A stretch of DNA of 54,448 bases, from positions 1 to 54,448 of the IMG/VR virus record IMGVR_UViG_3300017971_000337, one strand, 5' to 3'. Under the pieces are notes generated by a model. The model had not been told where the DNA came from. It did not search any database and was given only the letters and a program-made list of their open reading frames with translations. Of this stretch, positions 34,420 to 40,603 are shown one piece after another. The position numbers were made by a program, and so were the translations under genes. The DNA is from a virus. The stretch's first letter is position 1. Each line of letters begins with the position of its first letter.

Positions 34420-34547
34420 GCACCGATTTACCTGTAAACCGACGAAAACCACCGAAATTAGCGTATTTTACCTTATATAACCGGATATAAGGGCTTTTAT
34501 TTACGGGGTAACCCTATTATACCTGGTAACCTTTTAAAAGCCCTCAG

Positions 34548-34566
34548 ATCCGCTGTATTCCAGCCT
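34548..34566 (-). repeat. 19-base match, inverted, to the ligase gene 3' end
   Basis: Positions 34548-34566 are the exact reverse complement of 54193-54211 (AGGCTGGAATACAGCGGAT), the last codons of the DNA ligase gene. A shared binding site or a copied fragment could explain it. Confidence 0.6.
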
Positions 34567-34660
34567 AATTTACTGAAAATTAGCAATTTTAACCAAATAT
34601 GTACCCTATACCCGAAATACCGGAAAATTTCGGTATTTATACCGGCTCCCGGCTGTACCT

Positions 34661-34699
34661 GTAAAAAAGCCACTTTTTTACCGGTCAGGGAAAAAAGTG
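34661..34699 (+). promoter_or_regulatory. overlapping alternative hairpins (possible attenuator)
   Basis: GTAAAAAAG (34661-34669) can pair with CTTTTTTAC (34673-34681). CACTTTTTT (34671-34679) can instead pair with AAAAAAGTG (34691-34699). The two structures share the central T-run, so only one can form at a time. The arrangement resembles an antiterminator/terminator switch 80 bases before the winged-helix gene. Confidence 0.45.
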
Positions 34700-34778
34700 C
34701 TAGCCGAACTTTCTTTTTATGAGTATATTGATTATAGAGTTAAGAAACAAAAACCAAAGAACAAAGGAGACAAGAACC

Positions 34779-35069
34779 ATGACAACAATAACCTACAAAA
34801 AAGCTACTACTAACGATAACAGAAGCTGGAAGAAAATTACGAAGAGGGCACGAATTATAAGATGGGCATACTATAACAAGTATAAAACCATTAAAAAGGG
34901 CGCACAGGAGCTGGGACAGAGCGAAAGCCGTTTTATGGGAATGTTGAACGGACTACAGAGAGCCGGTTACATAACCTTTACAAAGACCGAGAGCGGGAAA
35001 GCTGTAAACCTGCGATTAACCCAAAGCGCATACTACGCACGGTATTATATAACCAGCGGGATAGCGTAA
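34779..35069 (+). CDS. small winged-helix DNA-binding protein
   Basis: The product is 96 residues, starting at ATG 34779 with AAAGGAG 9 bases upstream; the upstream ATG at 34719 lies in the leader without a site. Residues about 30-60 (IIRWAYYNKYKTIKKGAQEL to ESRFMGMLNGLQRAG) form helix-turn-helix-like helices. YITFTKTESGKAVNLRLT follows as the beta wing. The protein is strongly basic. It is a plausible regulator of the repeated sites in the control region, but that link is inference. A 20-bp perfect hairpin follows it. Confidence 0.7.
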   Translation: MTTITYKKATTNDNRSWKKITKRARIIRWAYYNKYKTIKKGAQELGQSESRFMGMLNGLQRAGYITFTKTESGKAVNLRLTQSAYYARYYITSGIA

Positions 35070-35101
35070 ATTTTACCCGAACCGCCCAGCCCGAGCTGGG
35101 A

Positions 35102-35145
35102 GGTTTATAAGGGTTTTTTAACCTGTTAAAAAACCCTTATAAACC
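35102..35145 (+). terminator. 20-bp perfect hairpin after the winged-helix gene
   Basis: Arms 35102-35121 and 35126-35145 are perfectly complementary over 20 bases with a CCTG loop. The stem contains runs of T and A, but no T-tract follows the right arm, so termination is possible yet unconventional. It lies 33 bases past the stop. Confidence 0.6.
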
Positions 35146-35204
35146 GTTGACTTAAGGACGGTAAAAATTACTTAACAAAAAAATTTATTTAAAGGAGGCC
35201 ACTG

Positions 35205-35678
35205 ATGGCTGATAACAACAAAAAAGACGTAAAGGTAGACCCCAAAGAGGCAGCGAAAAAAGCGAAGAAGGAAGCACGCAAAAAAGCGAAGAAAGAGGCG
35301 TACGACCTGATTAAGCAGACTATTGAGGGGATTAAGGACCCACAGGTTAAGGAAAAGGCGATTAACGCACTTAAGGTTGTGAGGCCGAGCCTTTACGGTA
35401 TAGTAAGAGCCGGGAGCGCCACAGCTGACTTTATAGCCCACGTTGTAGAGGCTGGAAAGCCGGTGAGCGAAGTGGACATTTTTAACACCTTTAAAATGGG
35501 ACGCAAGGAATGCGCAGGGCACATACGGAAGAGCCTGAGAAAAGCCGAACCCAAAGACAGAACCTGGATAGCCTTTAATAAGGATAAGGGCGAATATACG
35601 GTTATGGGAACAGGCGAAAAGGCACCCGAAGGGTGGACAGGTTATGTACCGGCTGAAGAGGAAATTGACCTGAAGTAA
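35205..35678 (+). CDS. basic protein of unknown function with Lys/Ala-rich N-terminus
   Basis: The product is 157 residues. Residues 5-32 are an extreme Lys/Ala/Glu helix (EAAKKAKKEARKKAKKEA), like nucleic-acid-binding tails. Residues about 45-110 form a helical domain (AINALKVVRPSLYGIVRAG, then VSEVDIFNTFKMGRKECAGHI). The C-terminus is a small beta part (RTWIAFNKDKGEYTVMG). Two Cys are absent as pairs, so no zinc site is suggested. AAAGGAGG lies 5-6 bases before the ATG. The GC content looks higher and the codon choice more regular than in the tail genes. A DNA-binding role is plausible only. Confidence 0.7.
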   Translation: MADNNKKDVKVDPKEAAKKAKKEARKKAKKEAYDLIKQTIEGIKDPQVKEKAINALKVVRPSLYGIVRAGSATADFIAHVVEAGKPVSEVDIFNTFKMGRKECAGHIRKSLRKAEPKDRTWIAFNKDKGEYTVMGTGEKAPEGWTGYVPAEEEIDLK

Positions 35679-35700
35679 GATACCCTAACATTTATTGCGA

Positions 35701-35732
35701 AATAGCCGGTTATTTTAACCGGCTATTTTTTT
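35701..35732 (+). terminator. rho-independent terminator
   Basis: AATAGCCGGTTA and TAACCGGCTATT pair over 12 bp around a TTT loop and run into a T-tract to 35732. It ends the 35205-35678 transcript. Confidence 0.92.
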
Positions 35733-35770
35733 GCATATTTTTACCTGTACCACCAGCCCTTCCTACCTGT

Positions 35771-35791
35771 TCCCCTGTTCGGGGATTTTTT
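35771..35791 (+). terminator. second terminator hairpin
   Basis: TCCCC-TGTTC-GGGGA is followed by six T. It probably backs up the stronger terminator 40 bases upstream. Confidence 0.65.
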
Positions 35792-35972
35792 ACGACCCAT
35801 ATTAGCGGACCTGACGGAACCGAAATTAAAGAGGGTGTAATTACCTATTGCGCCTCCCTGGGAGGCCTCACATCCGCTGTGAGGGACGAGTTTTTAGAGA
35901 GCTGTTCCCAGGCGACCGGCTGAAATAATACCTATTCATATTTTTGTATTTGACTATGAAAATAAAACGGTG

Positions 35973-36000
35973 ACTTTTTTACTATATATAGTAAAAAAGT
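35973..36000. repeat. 28-bp perfect palindrome
   Basis: ACTTTTTTACTATA and its complement meet at 35986/35987 without any loop. It abuts the -35 element of the next promoter, so a dimeric regulator bound here would control the SprT-like operon. It shares the ACTTTTTT/AAAAAAGT arms with the hairpins at 33759 and 34671. Confidence 0.8.
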
Positions 36001-36002
36001 TC

Positions 36003-36031
36003 TTTACAGATTTAAGGCTATATGCGATAAT
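36003..36031 (+). promoter_or_regulatory. sigma-70-type promoter TTTACA-17-GATAAT
   Basis: TTTACA (36003-36008) and GATAAT (36026-36031) match the vegetative consensus at 5/6 each with ideal 17-base spacing. The predicted start is near 36038, just inside a CTCGGG/CCCGAG hairpin and about 58 bases before the SprT-like ATG. Confidence 0.65.
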
Positions 36032-36095
36032 TGGACTCGGGGACTATACCCGAGGAACTAACGAACAATAAAATTTGAACAACGAAGGAGGAAAA

Positions 36096-36623
36096 ATGAA
36101 CAGTAACGATTTAACCCATACAGGTGACCCAGCTGAGCTGTACGAGATAGCTGAGAATAGCCTGAGGGAATGGATGGCGAAAGCCAAAGAGGAATACCCT
36201 CAGCTTGACCTGTCTTTGCCAACCTTAGACTTTACAATAAAGGGCAAGACAGCCGGACAGGCGAGGCCGAGGGAAAATAGGATAAGGCTTAACTTTATAT
36301 TATTCAAAGAGAACCTTAAAGACTTTGTAGAGAACACTATACCACACGAGCTAGCACACCTTATATCGTATGCACTGTACGGAAGAGCCGGTAACGGACA
36401 TGGCAACTACTGGAAACTTGTTATGATAAATTTGGGACTGGAGCCGGACAGATGCCATAACTACGACGTAACCAATGCCACTGTAAGAACAGTTAAGCGG
36501 ATGTACGAGTATACCTGTAATTGCAGTGAGCCCCATATGTTAACCAAAATAAAACATAACCGGATACAACGAGGCGGAGTATATGTTTGCAGAAGGTGTA
36601 ACGAAAGATTAAAGGAGGCGTAA
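36096..36623 (+). CDS. SprT-like zinc metalloprotease-fold protein
   Basis: The product is about 175 residues. HELAH at 84-88 with GNGHGNYWK 14 residues later is the SprT/Spartan zinc site. The C-terminus has a zinc ribbon (YTCNC near 146 and VYVCRRCNE near 165). The family cleaves DNA-protein crosslinks in eukaryotes and is often carried by phages, where its target is unknown. The start is ATG 36096 with AAGGAGG 5 bases upstream; a TTG 21 bases earlier precedes that site and is rejected. It is driven by the promoter at 36003. The stop overlaps nothing; the next gene starts after one base. Confidence 0.85.
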   Translation: MNSNDLTHTGDPAELYEIAENSLREWMAKAKEEYPQLDLSLPTLDFTIKGKTAGQARPRENRIRLNFILFKENLKDFVENTIPHELAHLISYALYGRAGNGHGNYWKLVMINLGLEPDRCHNYDVTNATVRTVKRMYEYTCNCSEPHMLTKIKHNRIQRGGVYVCRRCNERLKEA

Positions 36624-36624
36624 A

Positions 36625-36804
36625 ATGGAGAATAAGAAACTATTAGTTACGGCTATTAACAGGCAAAACTGGACAGCTGTCGCGATACTTAACAGACAGC
36701 CGTCCTGGGACGAGAGGCAAGAACTTACGAAGTTAGTCTTTGAGCTGTTCTGCTTAAAATACGGACAGGAGCCTGACAGTTACAAATATTATGTAGAAGC
36801 TTAA
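36625..36804 (+). CDS. 59-residue protein of unknown function
   Basis: A short gene starting at ATG 36625 one base after the SprT-like stop, with GGAGG 6 bases upstream, so it is translationally coupled. The product (MENKKLLVTAINRQNWTAVA start, KYYVEA end) is one alpha helix plus a WDERQELTKLVFELFCLKYG helix. It may form a compact helical accessory protein. No family is recognised. It is closed by a hairpin terminator. Confidence 0.7.
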   Translation: MENKKLLVTAINRQNWTAVAILNRQPSWDERQELTKLVFELFCLKYGQEPDSYKYYVEA

Positions 36805-36811
36805 TAGCCCG

Positions 36812-36844
36812 ATATACCCTGTATACTGTATACAGGGTATATTT
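36812..36844 (+). terminator. hairpin terminator
   Basis: ATATACCCTGTATA and TATACAGGGTATAT form a 14-bp perfect stem around CTG, followed by only a short TTTA tail. The core CCCTGTA/TACAGGG is the same as in the 34388 terminator. Confidence 0.65.
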
Positions 36845-36877
36845 AGAGGCACGATTTCAAAAAGGAGAAAATGAACA

Positions 36878-37153
36878 ATGAAAAAAGAACAACGAAAACA
36901 GCCTCGTGACATGGACGGGGATTATATTTACGGACTAGACCCGGACGATGTACAACCTGACCCGATGGCTGGACTATACAATTATGTAAACCGGAGGGGA
37001 GTGAGACACCTTGTAGAAATAGGACAACCGAGAGCCCTCTGCGGGAGTTTTATAGGCAAGAACAACCACGAGGCTATTATAAAGCCAACCGAGTGGGAAT
37101 ACTGTGAAGCCTGTACGATTAAGATGGAGGTGAGGGCGGATGGAAACTGTTAG
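36878..37153 (+). CDS. small protein with possible zinc-binding cysteines, unknown function
   Basis: The product is 91 residues. It begins with an acidic/polar part (DYIYGLDPDDVQPDPMAG). The C-terminal half has ALCGSFIG and, 27 residues later, YCEACTIKM, giving C...CxxC plus His residues, which could bind a metal. An AAGGAG site is 11 bases upstream. The stop overlaps the next gene's start by 14 bases. No known family is recognised; it is part of a four-gene chain of small proteins leading to the primase. Confidence 0.65.
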   Translation: MKKEQRKQPRDMDGDYIYGLDPDDVQPDPMAGLYNYVNRRGVRHLVEIGQPRALCGSFIGKNNHEAIIKPTEWEYCEACTIKMEVRADGNC

Positions 37154-37610
37154 AATAGAAACCTTGGAGTTCGCCGGTAACGAATACCCGAAATACCACT
37201 ACAAGACAAAGGAGTTTGGACAGGCGACCTATATACTCGGTCGCTGTGCAGACGAAGGTATCCGGGCGGATTTCTTTAATGAAGGAGTAGGATTGTACGC
37301 GAAAACAAAAATAGATTATTTTACTGACATCGTTGTGGAAAGCCTGAAGTACATAGACAAGAAGGCTGAAGAGCCCAAAGGGAATTCGGTTAAGTACAAG
37401 ATGGACAAGGCAATAGCCGGTTACATGCAGTTAGAATATATCCGGCGGAATGTTGGACACCAATGGGTGATGTACACGACGGAAAGTAAGATAGAACAAA
37501 TAATTTTGAATATATTTTTAAAGAAAATATATAGACCTTTTCGTTACAGGGTATTCCGTACTCTTAAGGAGATGGTCGAACATCTTGAAGAAAAAGGAGT
37601 AGTGATATGA
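37140..37610 (+). CDS. conserved-looking phage protein of unknown function
   Basis: The product is 156 residues and mixed alpha/beta, with an acidic body and a basic C-terminus (KKIYRPFRYRVFRTLKEMVEHLEEKG). The last segment resembles the strand-helix end of STAS/SpoIIAA-like folds, but that is weak evidence. The ATG sits inside the 3' end of the preceding gene with GGAGG 10-11 bases upstream. It overlaps the following gene by 4 bases. Function unknown. Confidence 0.65.
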   Translation: METVRIETLEFAGNEYPKYHYKTKEFGQATYILGRCADEGIRADFFNEGVGLYAKTKIDYFTDIVVESLKYIDKKAEEPKGNSVKYKMDKAIAGYMQLEYIRRNVGHQWVMYTTESKIEQIILNIFLKKIYRPFRYRVFRTLKEMVEHLEEKGVVI

Positions 37611-37864
37611 CAGAACAATTACAGCCGGAGTATGAGGCGGAAGACAATTCCTTATGCCCGTTTATAAAGACGACTTTAATCGTCTACGGTCCATTACAGG
37701 AATCTAGTCCGCTTCAAACACAAAAAATTCCAATCGTTCCAGTCGCACACGAACAGCATTTATTGACTTGTAAAGAAGTGAAGTGCAAATCGTGGAACAG
37801 GTTAACGAAGGAATGTAAATTAATCGAAGGGAGGAAAATAACTGAAGTCACTCCAGTTATGTAA
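37607..37864 (+). CDS. small Cys-containing protein of unknown function
   Basis: The product is 85 residues. A first Cys lies in SLCPFIK near residue 17, and a C-terminal group TCKEVKCKSW then KECKLIEG gives CxxxxC and a further Cys. These could bind zinc with the nearby His (AHEQH). The ATG overlaps the upstream stop by 4 bases. It belongs to the small-gene chain before the primase. No family is recognised. Confidence 0.6.
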   Translation: MTEQLQPEYEAEDNSLCPFIKTTLIVYGPLQESSPLQTQKIPIVPVAHEQHLLTCKEVKCKSWNRLTKECKLIEGRKITEVTPVM

Positions 37865-37873
37865 AAAGGAACC

Positions 37874-38212
37874 ATGGGAACAGAAGCGATTGATGAGTAC
37901 ATAAACAACAAAGGAAGAATAACAGCAAACGACTTAATGGATTTTTTTGGATGTGAAAGATTAATCAATAAGAAATGGGCGAAGGTATTCAAAGAAAAAG
38001 GAGTACCGAGCCAGGGAAAGAAAAGAGAAATAAGGTTTGACGGAATAAAAGAAATGAACGAACTACTGAGCAAAGGAATTACGATTAAGCAAATAGCAGA
38101 GACTATAATTCTTTTGGAGGTAGAAAATTTTGAAAATATTGGAAGAAGAAACCATATCCGTAAACGGAAAGGAATGGTGGTTCGTTCATCAATTCGCAAA
38201 AATAACAGGTAG
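37874..38212 (+). CDS. MerR/HTH-like small protein
   Basis: The product is 112 residues. ITANDLMDFFGCERLINKKWAKVFKEKG reads as a helix-turn-helix with a following basic helix, and VPSQGKKREIRFDGIKEMNELL continues as in MerR or excisionase-like domains. The last 27 codons (NIGRRNHIRKRKG onwards) overlap the next gene by 83 bases in another frame and are basic. That overlap is unusually long for this genome. The stop is real in the sequence given, but a frameshift linking the two frames is an alternative. Confidence 0.55.
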   Translation: MGTEAIDEYINNKGRITANDLMDFFGCERLINKKWAKVFKEKGVPSQGKKREIRFDGIKEMNELLSKGITIKQIAETIILLEVENFENIGRRNHIRKRKGMVVRSSIRKNNR

Positions 38213-38438
38213 AAAGGAGCAAGCGATAAGGGTTTTGATATCCAAAGGAAACTTGATAAGGAAACTGAAAACCTTAGACTTTGGAGGAAAGCCCTTAATC
38301 GCTGCGGAAGAATTGTTTGAATTCCCGTTCGTTATGTCGGGTAGACAACCGGACGGGATGATTTGTTACGAGCAGTATGTTTTGGAAAACGGACAATTAA
38401 AAATCAGGGAGAAATGTGTGAATAGACAATGTCAATAA
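38130..38438 (+). CDS. small HTH-like protein starting at TTG
   Basis: The product is 102 residues. GGAGG (38116-38120) lies 9 bases before TTG 38130, and no ATG fits better, so a TTG start is chosen. WWFVHQFAKITGRKEQAIRVLISKG looks like a helix-turn-helix of the excisionase/HTH_17 kind, followed by a beta hairpin (KTLDFGGKPLIAAEEL). Its C-terminus has KCVNRQC. The stop overlaps the primase start by 10 bases. It may load or regulate the primase, but this is only by position. Confidence 0.55.
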   Translation: MKILEEETISVNGKEWWFVHQFAKITGRKEQAIRVLISKGNLIRKLKTLDFGGKPLIAAEELFEFPFVMSGRQPDGMICYEQYVLENGQLKIREKCVNRQCQ

Positions 38439-40036
38439 ACCAACTGCAGGTACAAGAATTCATGAGTTTCTTTACCGGCTCCCAGCATAACTTCGGCGAA
38501 TACATTTATGGTTCAAAGAAGGGAAAAGGGAATAAGTTGGAAGGACAAGCACGGTCCGTCACAAATAAGTTAATAACCATAGAGGAATACAAGAATCATT
38601 TGGAAGGCAAGAAAGGACTCGGTATCATACCGATAATGGAAAACAGCAAATGCAAATTCGCGGTGATAGATGTAGATATATATGACAGGGATTTAACAAT
38701 GTATCTAGATGCTATACAGCGAGGCGATTTTCCACTCGTACCCTTCCGTAGTAAGAGCGGTGGTTTACATATCTATATGTTCCTTGACAAGGAAGTATCG
38801 GCAAAAAAGGTCGTTGAAATTATGCGACGGTTTTCTTTTTTATTATCCATAGAAGCACTGGTACGGGATGAAAAAAATTCATCGGTAGAAGTGTTCCCTA
38901 AGCAAACGAAACTTAAGAAAGGCGATGTTGGGAACTGGATTAATCTACCTTATTATAACAGTGGGGAGTCGACACAGAAAGCGTTGAAGGACGGAAAAGA
39001 ATTATCGCTCAATGAAGCCCTTCTCTATATTAAAGAGAAACAAACATCCTTAACAGAAGCACAAGAGTTTTTAAAGGACATTGCTTATAGTGATGCACCA
39101 CCCTGTCTACAAACACTATATTTCTTGAATCCGTTTGACAAGGGAGCAGGAAGAAATAATTTCCTCTTTTCTTTTGGGGTATACCTTAAGAAAAAGGACG
39201 AGGACTTTTTCGAACAAAATCTACAGGAGGTCAACCAGAGCATAAGATATTCTTTGAAAGAGGGCGAGGTCGAGAAAACAATTTTGTCTTCGCTCAGAAA
39301 GAAGGATTATATTTACAGGTGCAAGGAATCACCTTGCGTAGATTTTTGTCACAAGAAAGAGTGCAAGAAGAGGGAGTACGGTATTGGTAAGAACGAAGGA
39401 TATTTTTCTTCTGTAGAAGTTGGACAGCTGTACCAGTACAAAACTCAACAACCATACTATGAATGGGAGGTTAGACTACAAGGACAAGACGACTTTAAGA
39501 TGTTACGGTTTAAGACAGAAGATGAGATAATAAAACAGGATGCTTTTTTACGGTTATGTATGCGGGAGCTCCATGAGATACCTTCCAAGCTCAAACAGAT
39601 GGAATGGTTCAACAAAGTTAATCAGGCTCTGAAGGAAATTAAAACAATAGATGTCAGTGCCGAGGACGATACATCACCGCTCATGCTGTTAAAGAATTTT
39701 GTCTTGGAATTTTTAACCCAGAGGGCGATGGCAGAAACTAAAGACCAGATACTAGCGAAGCGAGTGTTCTATGATGAAGTTTCAGGCGTCTACCTGTTCA
39801 GGGTGAAGGACTTAACCGAATATCTTTATGTACAGAAACAGTTCAAGTATTTCTCTCCGGGCGAATTACACGGAATTCTTCGGGAATTTCACTGTATTTA
39901 CAAGAAAATAAATACTGAATCGCGGAGACAGATTCGCGTCGCAGGTTTCCACAGAAAGGATTTGAATTTTGAGGATACAACCGGAGTAGGAAAATTTGAG
40001 CCAGACTTTTCAGAATATTCAAAGGAGGATTTCTAG
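38429..40036 (+). CDS. archaeo-eukaryotic-type (AEP) DNA primase
   Basis: The product is 535 residues. The AEP catalytic core is visible: FAVIDVDIYDRD near 72-83 (metal-binding Asp-x-Asp), SKSGGLHIYMFLD near 107-120 (sxH nucleotide site), VEVFPKQTKLKKGDVG near 153-168 and WINLPYYN. This matches the primase domain of TOTE-type and phage AEPs. Cys-rich CKESPCVDFCHKKECKKRE near 295-312 is a probable zinc site. The C-terminal 200 residues have no visible Walker motif, so no helicase is fused. It would prime DNA synthesis for the family A polymerase encoded downstream. No DnaG or DnaB is seen. Confidence 0.85.
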   Translation: MSINQLQVQEFMSFFTGSQHNFGEYIYGSKKGKGNKLEGQARSVTNKLITIEEYKNHLEGKKGLGIIPIMENSKCKFAVIDVDIYDRDLTMYLDAIQRGDFPLVPFRSKSGGLHIYMFLDKEVSAKKVVEIMRRFSFLLSIEALVRDEKNSSVEVFPKQTKLKKGDVGNWINLPYYNSGESTQKALKDGKELSLNEALLYIKEKQTSLTEAQEFLKDIAYSDAPPCLQTLYFLNPFDKGAGRNNFLFSFGVYLKKKDEDFFEQNLQEVNQSIRYSLKEGEVEKTILSSLRKKDYIYRCKESPCVDFCHKKECKKREYGIGKNEGYFSSVEVGQLYQYKTQQPYYEWEVRLQGQDDFKMLRFKTEDEIIKQDAFLRLCMRELHEIPSKLKQMEWFNKVNQALKEIKTIDVSAEDDTSPLMLLKNFVLEFLTQRAMAETKDQILAKRVFYDEVSGVYLFRVKDLTEYLYVQKQFKYFSPGELHGILREFHCIYKKINTESRRQIRVAGFHRKDLNFEDTTGVGKFEPDFSEYSKEDF

Positions 40037-40171
40037 ATGGATTATACAGGGTTTATATGGCTCGGTGTTATCGTTGCGATCATAGTCTTTCTTTGTATTC
40101 AAAGAAGGAGATATCACAAGCGATATCTAAAAACAAGGGACGTAAAGAATGCCAAGTATCTTGGATTCTAA
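40037..40171 (+). CDS. 44-residue single-pass membrane protein
   Basis: A short gene with ATG 40037 immediately after the primase stop and GGAGG 9 bases upstream. Residues 6-21 are hydrophobic (FIWLGVIVAIIVFLC), followed by a basic RRRYHKRYLK cytoplasmic tail. The design is a small inner-membrane peptide. Such early phage peptides can alter host membranes or superinfection, but no function is shown here. Confidence 0.65.
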   Translation: MDYTGFIWLGVIVAIIVFLCIQRRRYHKRYLKTRDVKNAKYLGF

Positions 40172-40192
40172 TAATAAATTAAGGAGAACACT

Positions 40193-40603
40193 ATGAACAA
40201 AGAACTAGAAGCAATGGGATTAACAGCAAAAGATCTAGCCGATTTCTTAATCGGATGTGAAAGGGAAATGTCAGTAAGGATTCCACAGAAAATGACAGCG
40301 GATGAAGCGATGGAAAACCCTGAACTGATTTCAGTTGTGCTTGCAGAAGTAGTCTATGAAAGGGTTATGACAAATGAGAAAACATTCAAACTTGTTTGTC
40401 TGCTCGCTACTTATCGCATGATTGATATTATTTCAAAGGGCATAATCCGTTCTATGAAGCAAGCTCCATTCGTTTGTACCGTAAAGGATGTTCCGGAAGA
40501 ACTTAAAAAAGATCTACTCAAGGCACTGGATGAAAGCGACATGCCAATGGAAGTTAAGCAAGACCTTATCAACCAGTTGGAGCCTGTTAATGAACAATCT
40601 TAA
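40193..40603 (+). CDS. helical early protein of unknown function
   Basis: The product is 136 residues, almost entirely alpha-helical and acidic: LTAKDLADFLIGCEREMSV, ELISVVLAEVVYERVM, and a C-terminal PEELKKDLLKALDESDMP. AAGGAG lies 8-9 bases before the ATG. Its end overlaps the helicase start by 14 bases, so the two are translationally coupled and may act together. No family is recognised. Confidence 0.65.
   Translation: MNKELEAMGLTAKDLADFLIGCEREMSVRIPQKMTADEAMENPELISVVLAEVVYERVMTNEKTFKLVCLLATYRMIDIISKGIIRSMKQAPFVCTVKDVPEELKKDLLKALDESDMPMEVKQDLINQLEPVNEQS

Larger units (their letters stand above)
34420..34778 (+). other. structured gene-free leader before the winged-helix gene
   Basis: No coding frame with a ribosome-binding site is seen here. 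The stretch contains AGGGCTTTTA (34490-34499) pairing with TAAAAGCCCT (34535-34544) and a 19-base segment shared in inverse with the ligase gene end. It also holds two overlapping, mutually exclusive hairpins at 34661-34699. A weak TTTCTT-17-TATAGA promoter reading lies after 34710. Confidence 0.5.
35733..36095 (+). other. gene-free, structure-rich leader before the SprT-like gene
   Basis: No coding frame is supported. The stretch has a second terminator (35771-35791), a pair of adjacent GC-rich hairpins (GCCTCCC/GGGAGGC at 35852-35866 and CCTCACA/TGTGAGG at 35866-35884), a 28-bp palindrome, a good promoter, and a short hairpin CTCGGG/CCCGAG (36036-36054) where the RNA would begin. Confidence 0.6.

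Noticed and set aside
40488-40589. N-terminal extension of the SF1 helicase
   Set aside because: It would lie out of frame within the preceding gene, and its composition is Trp/Ser/Lys-rich noise. The Walker A motif begins 8 residues after ATG 40590.
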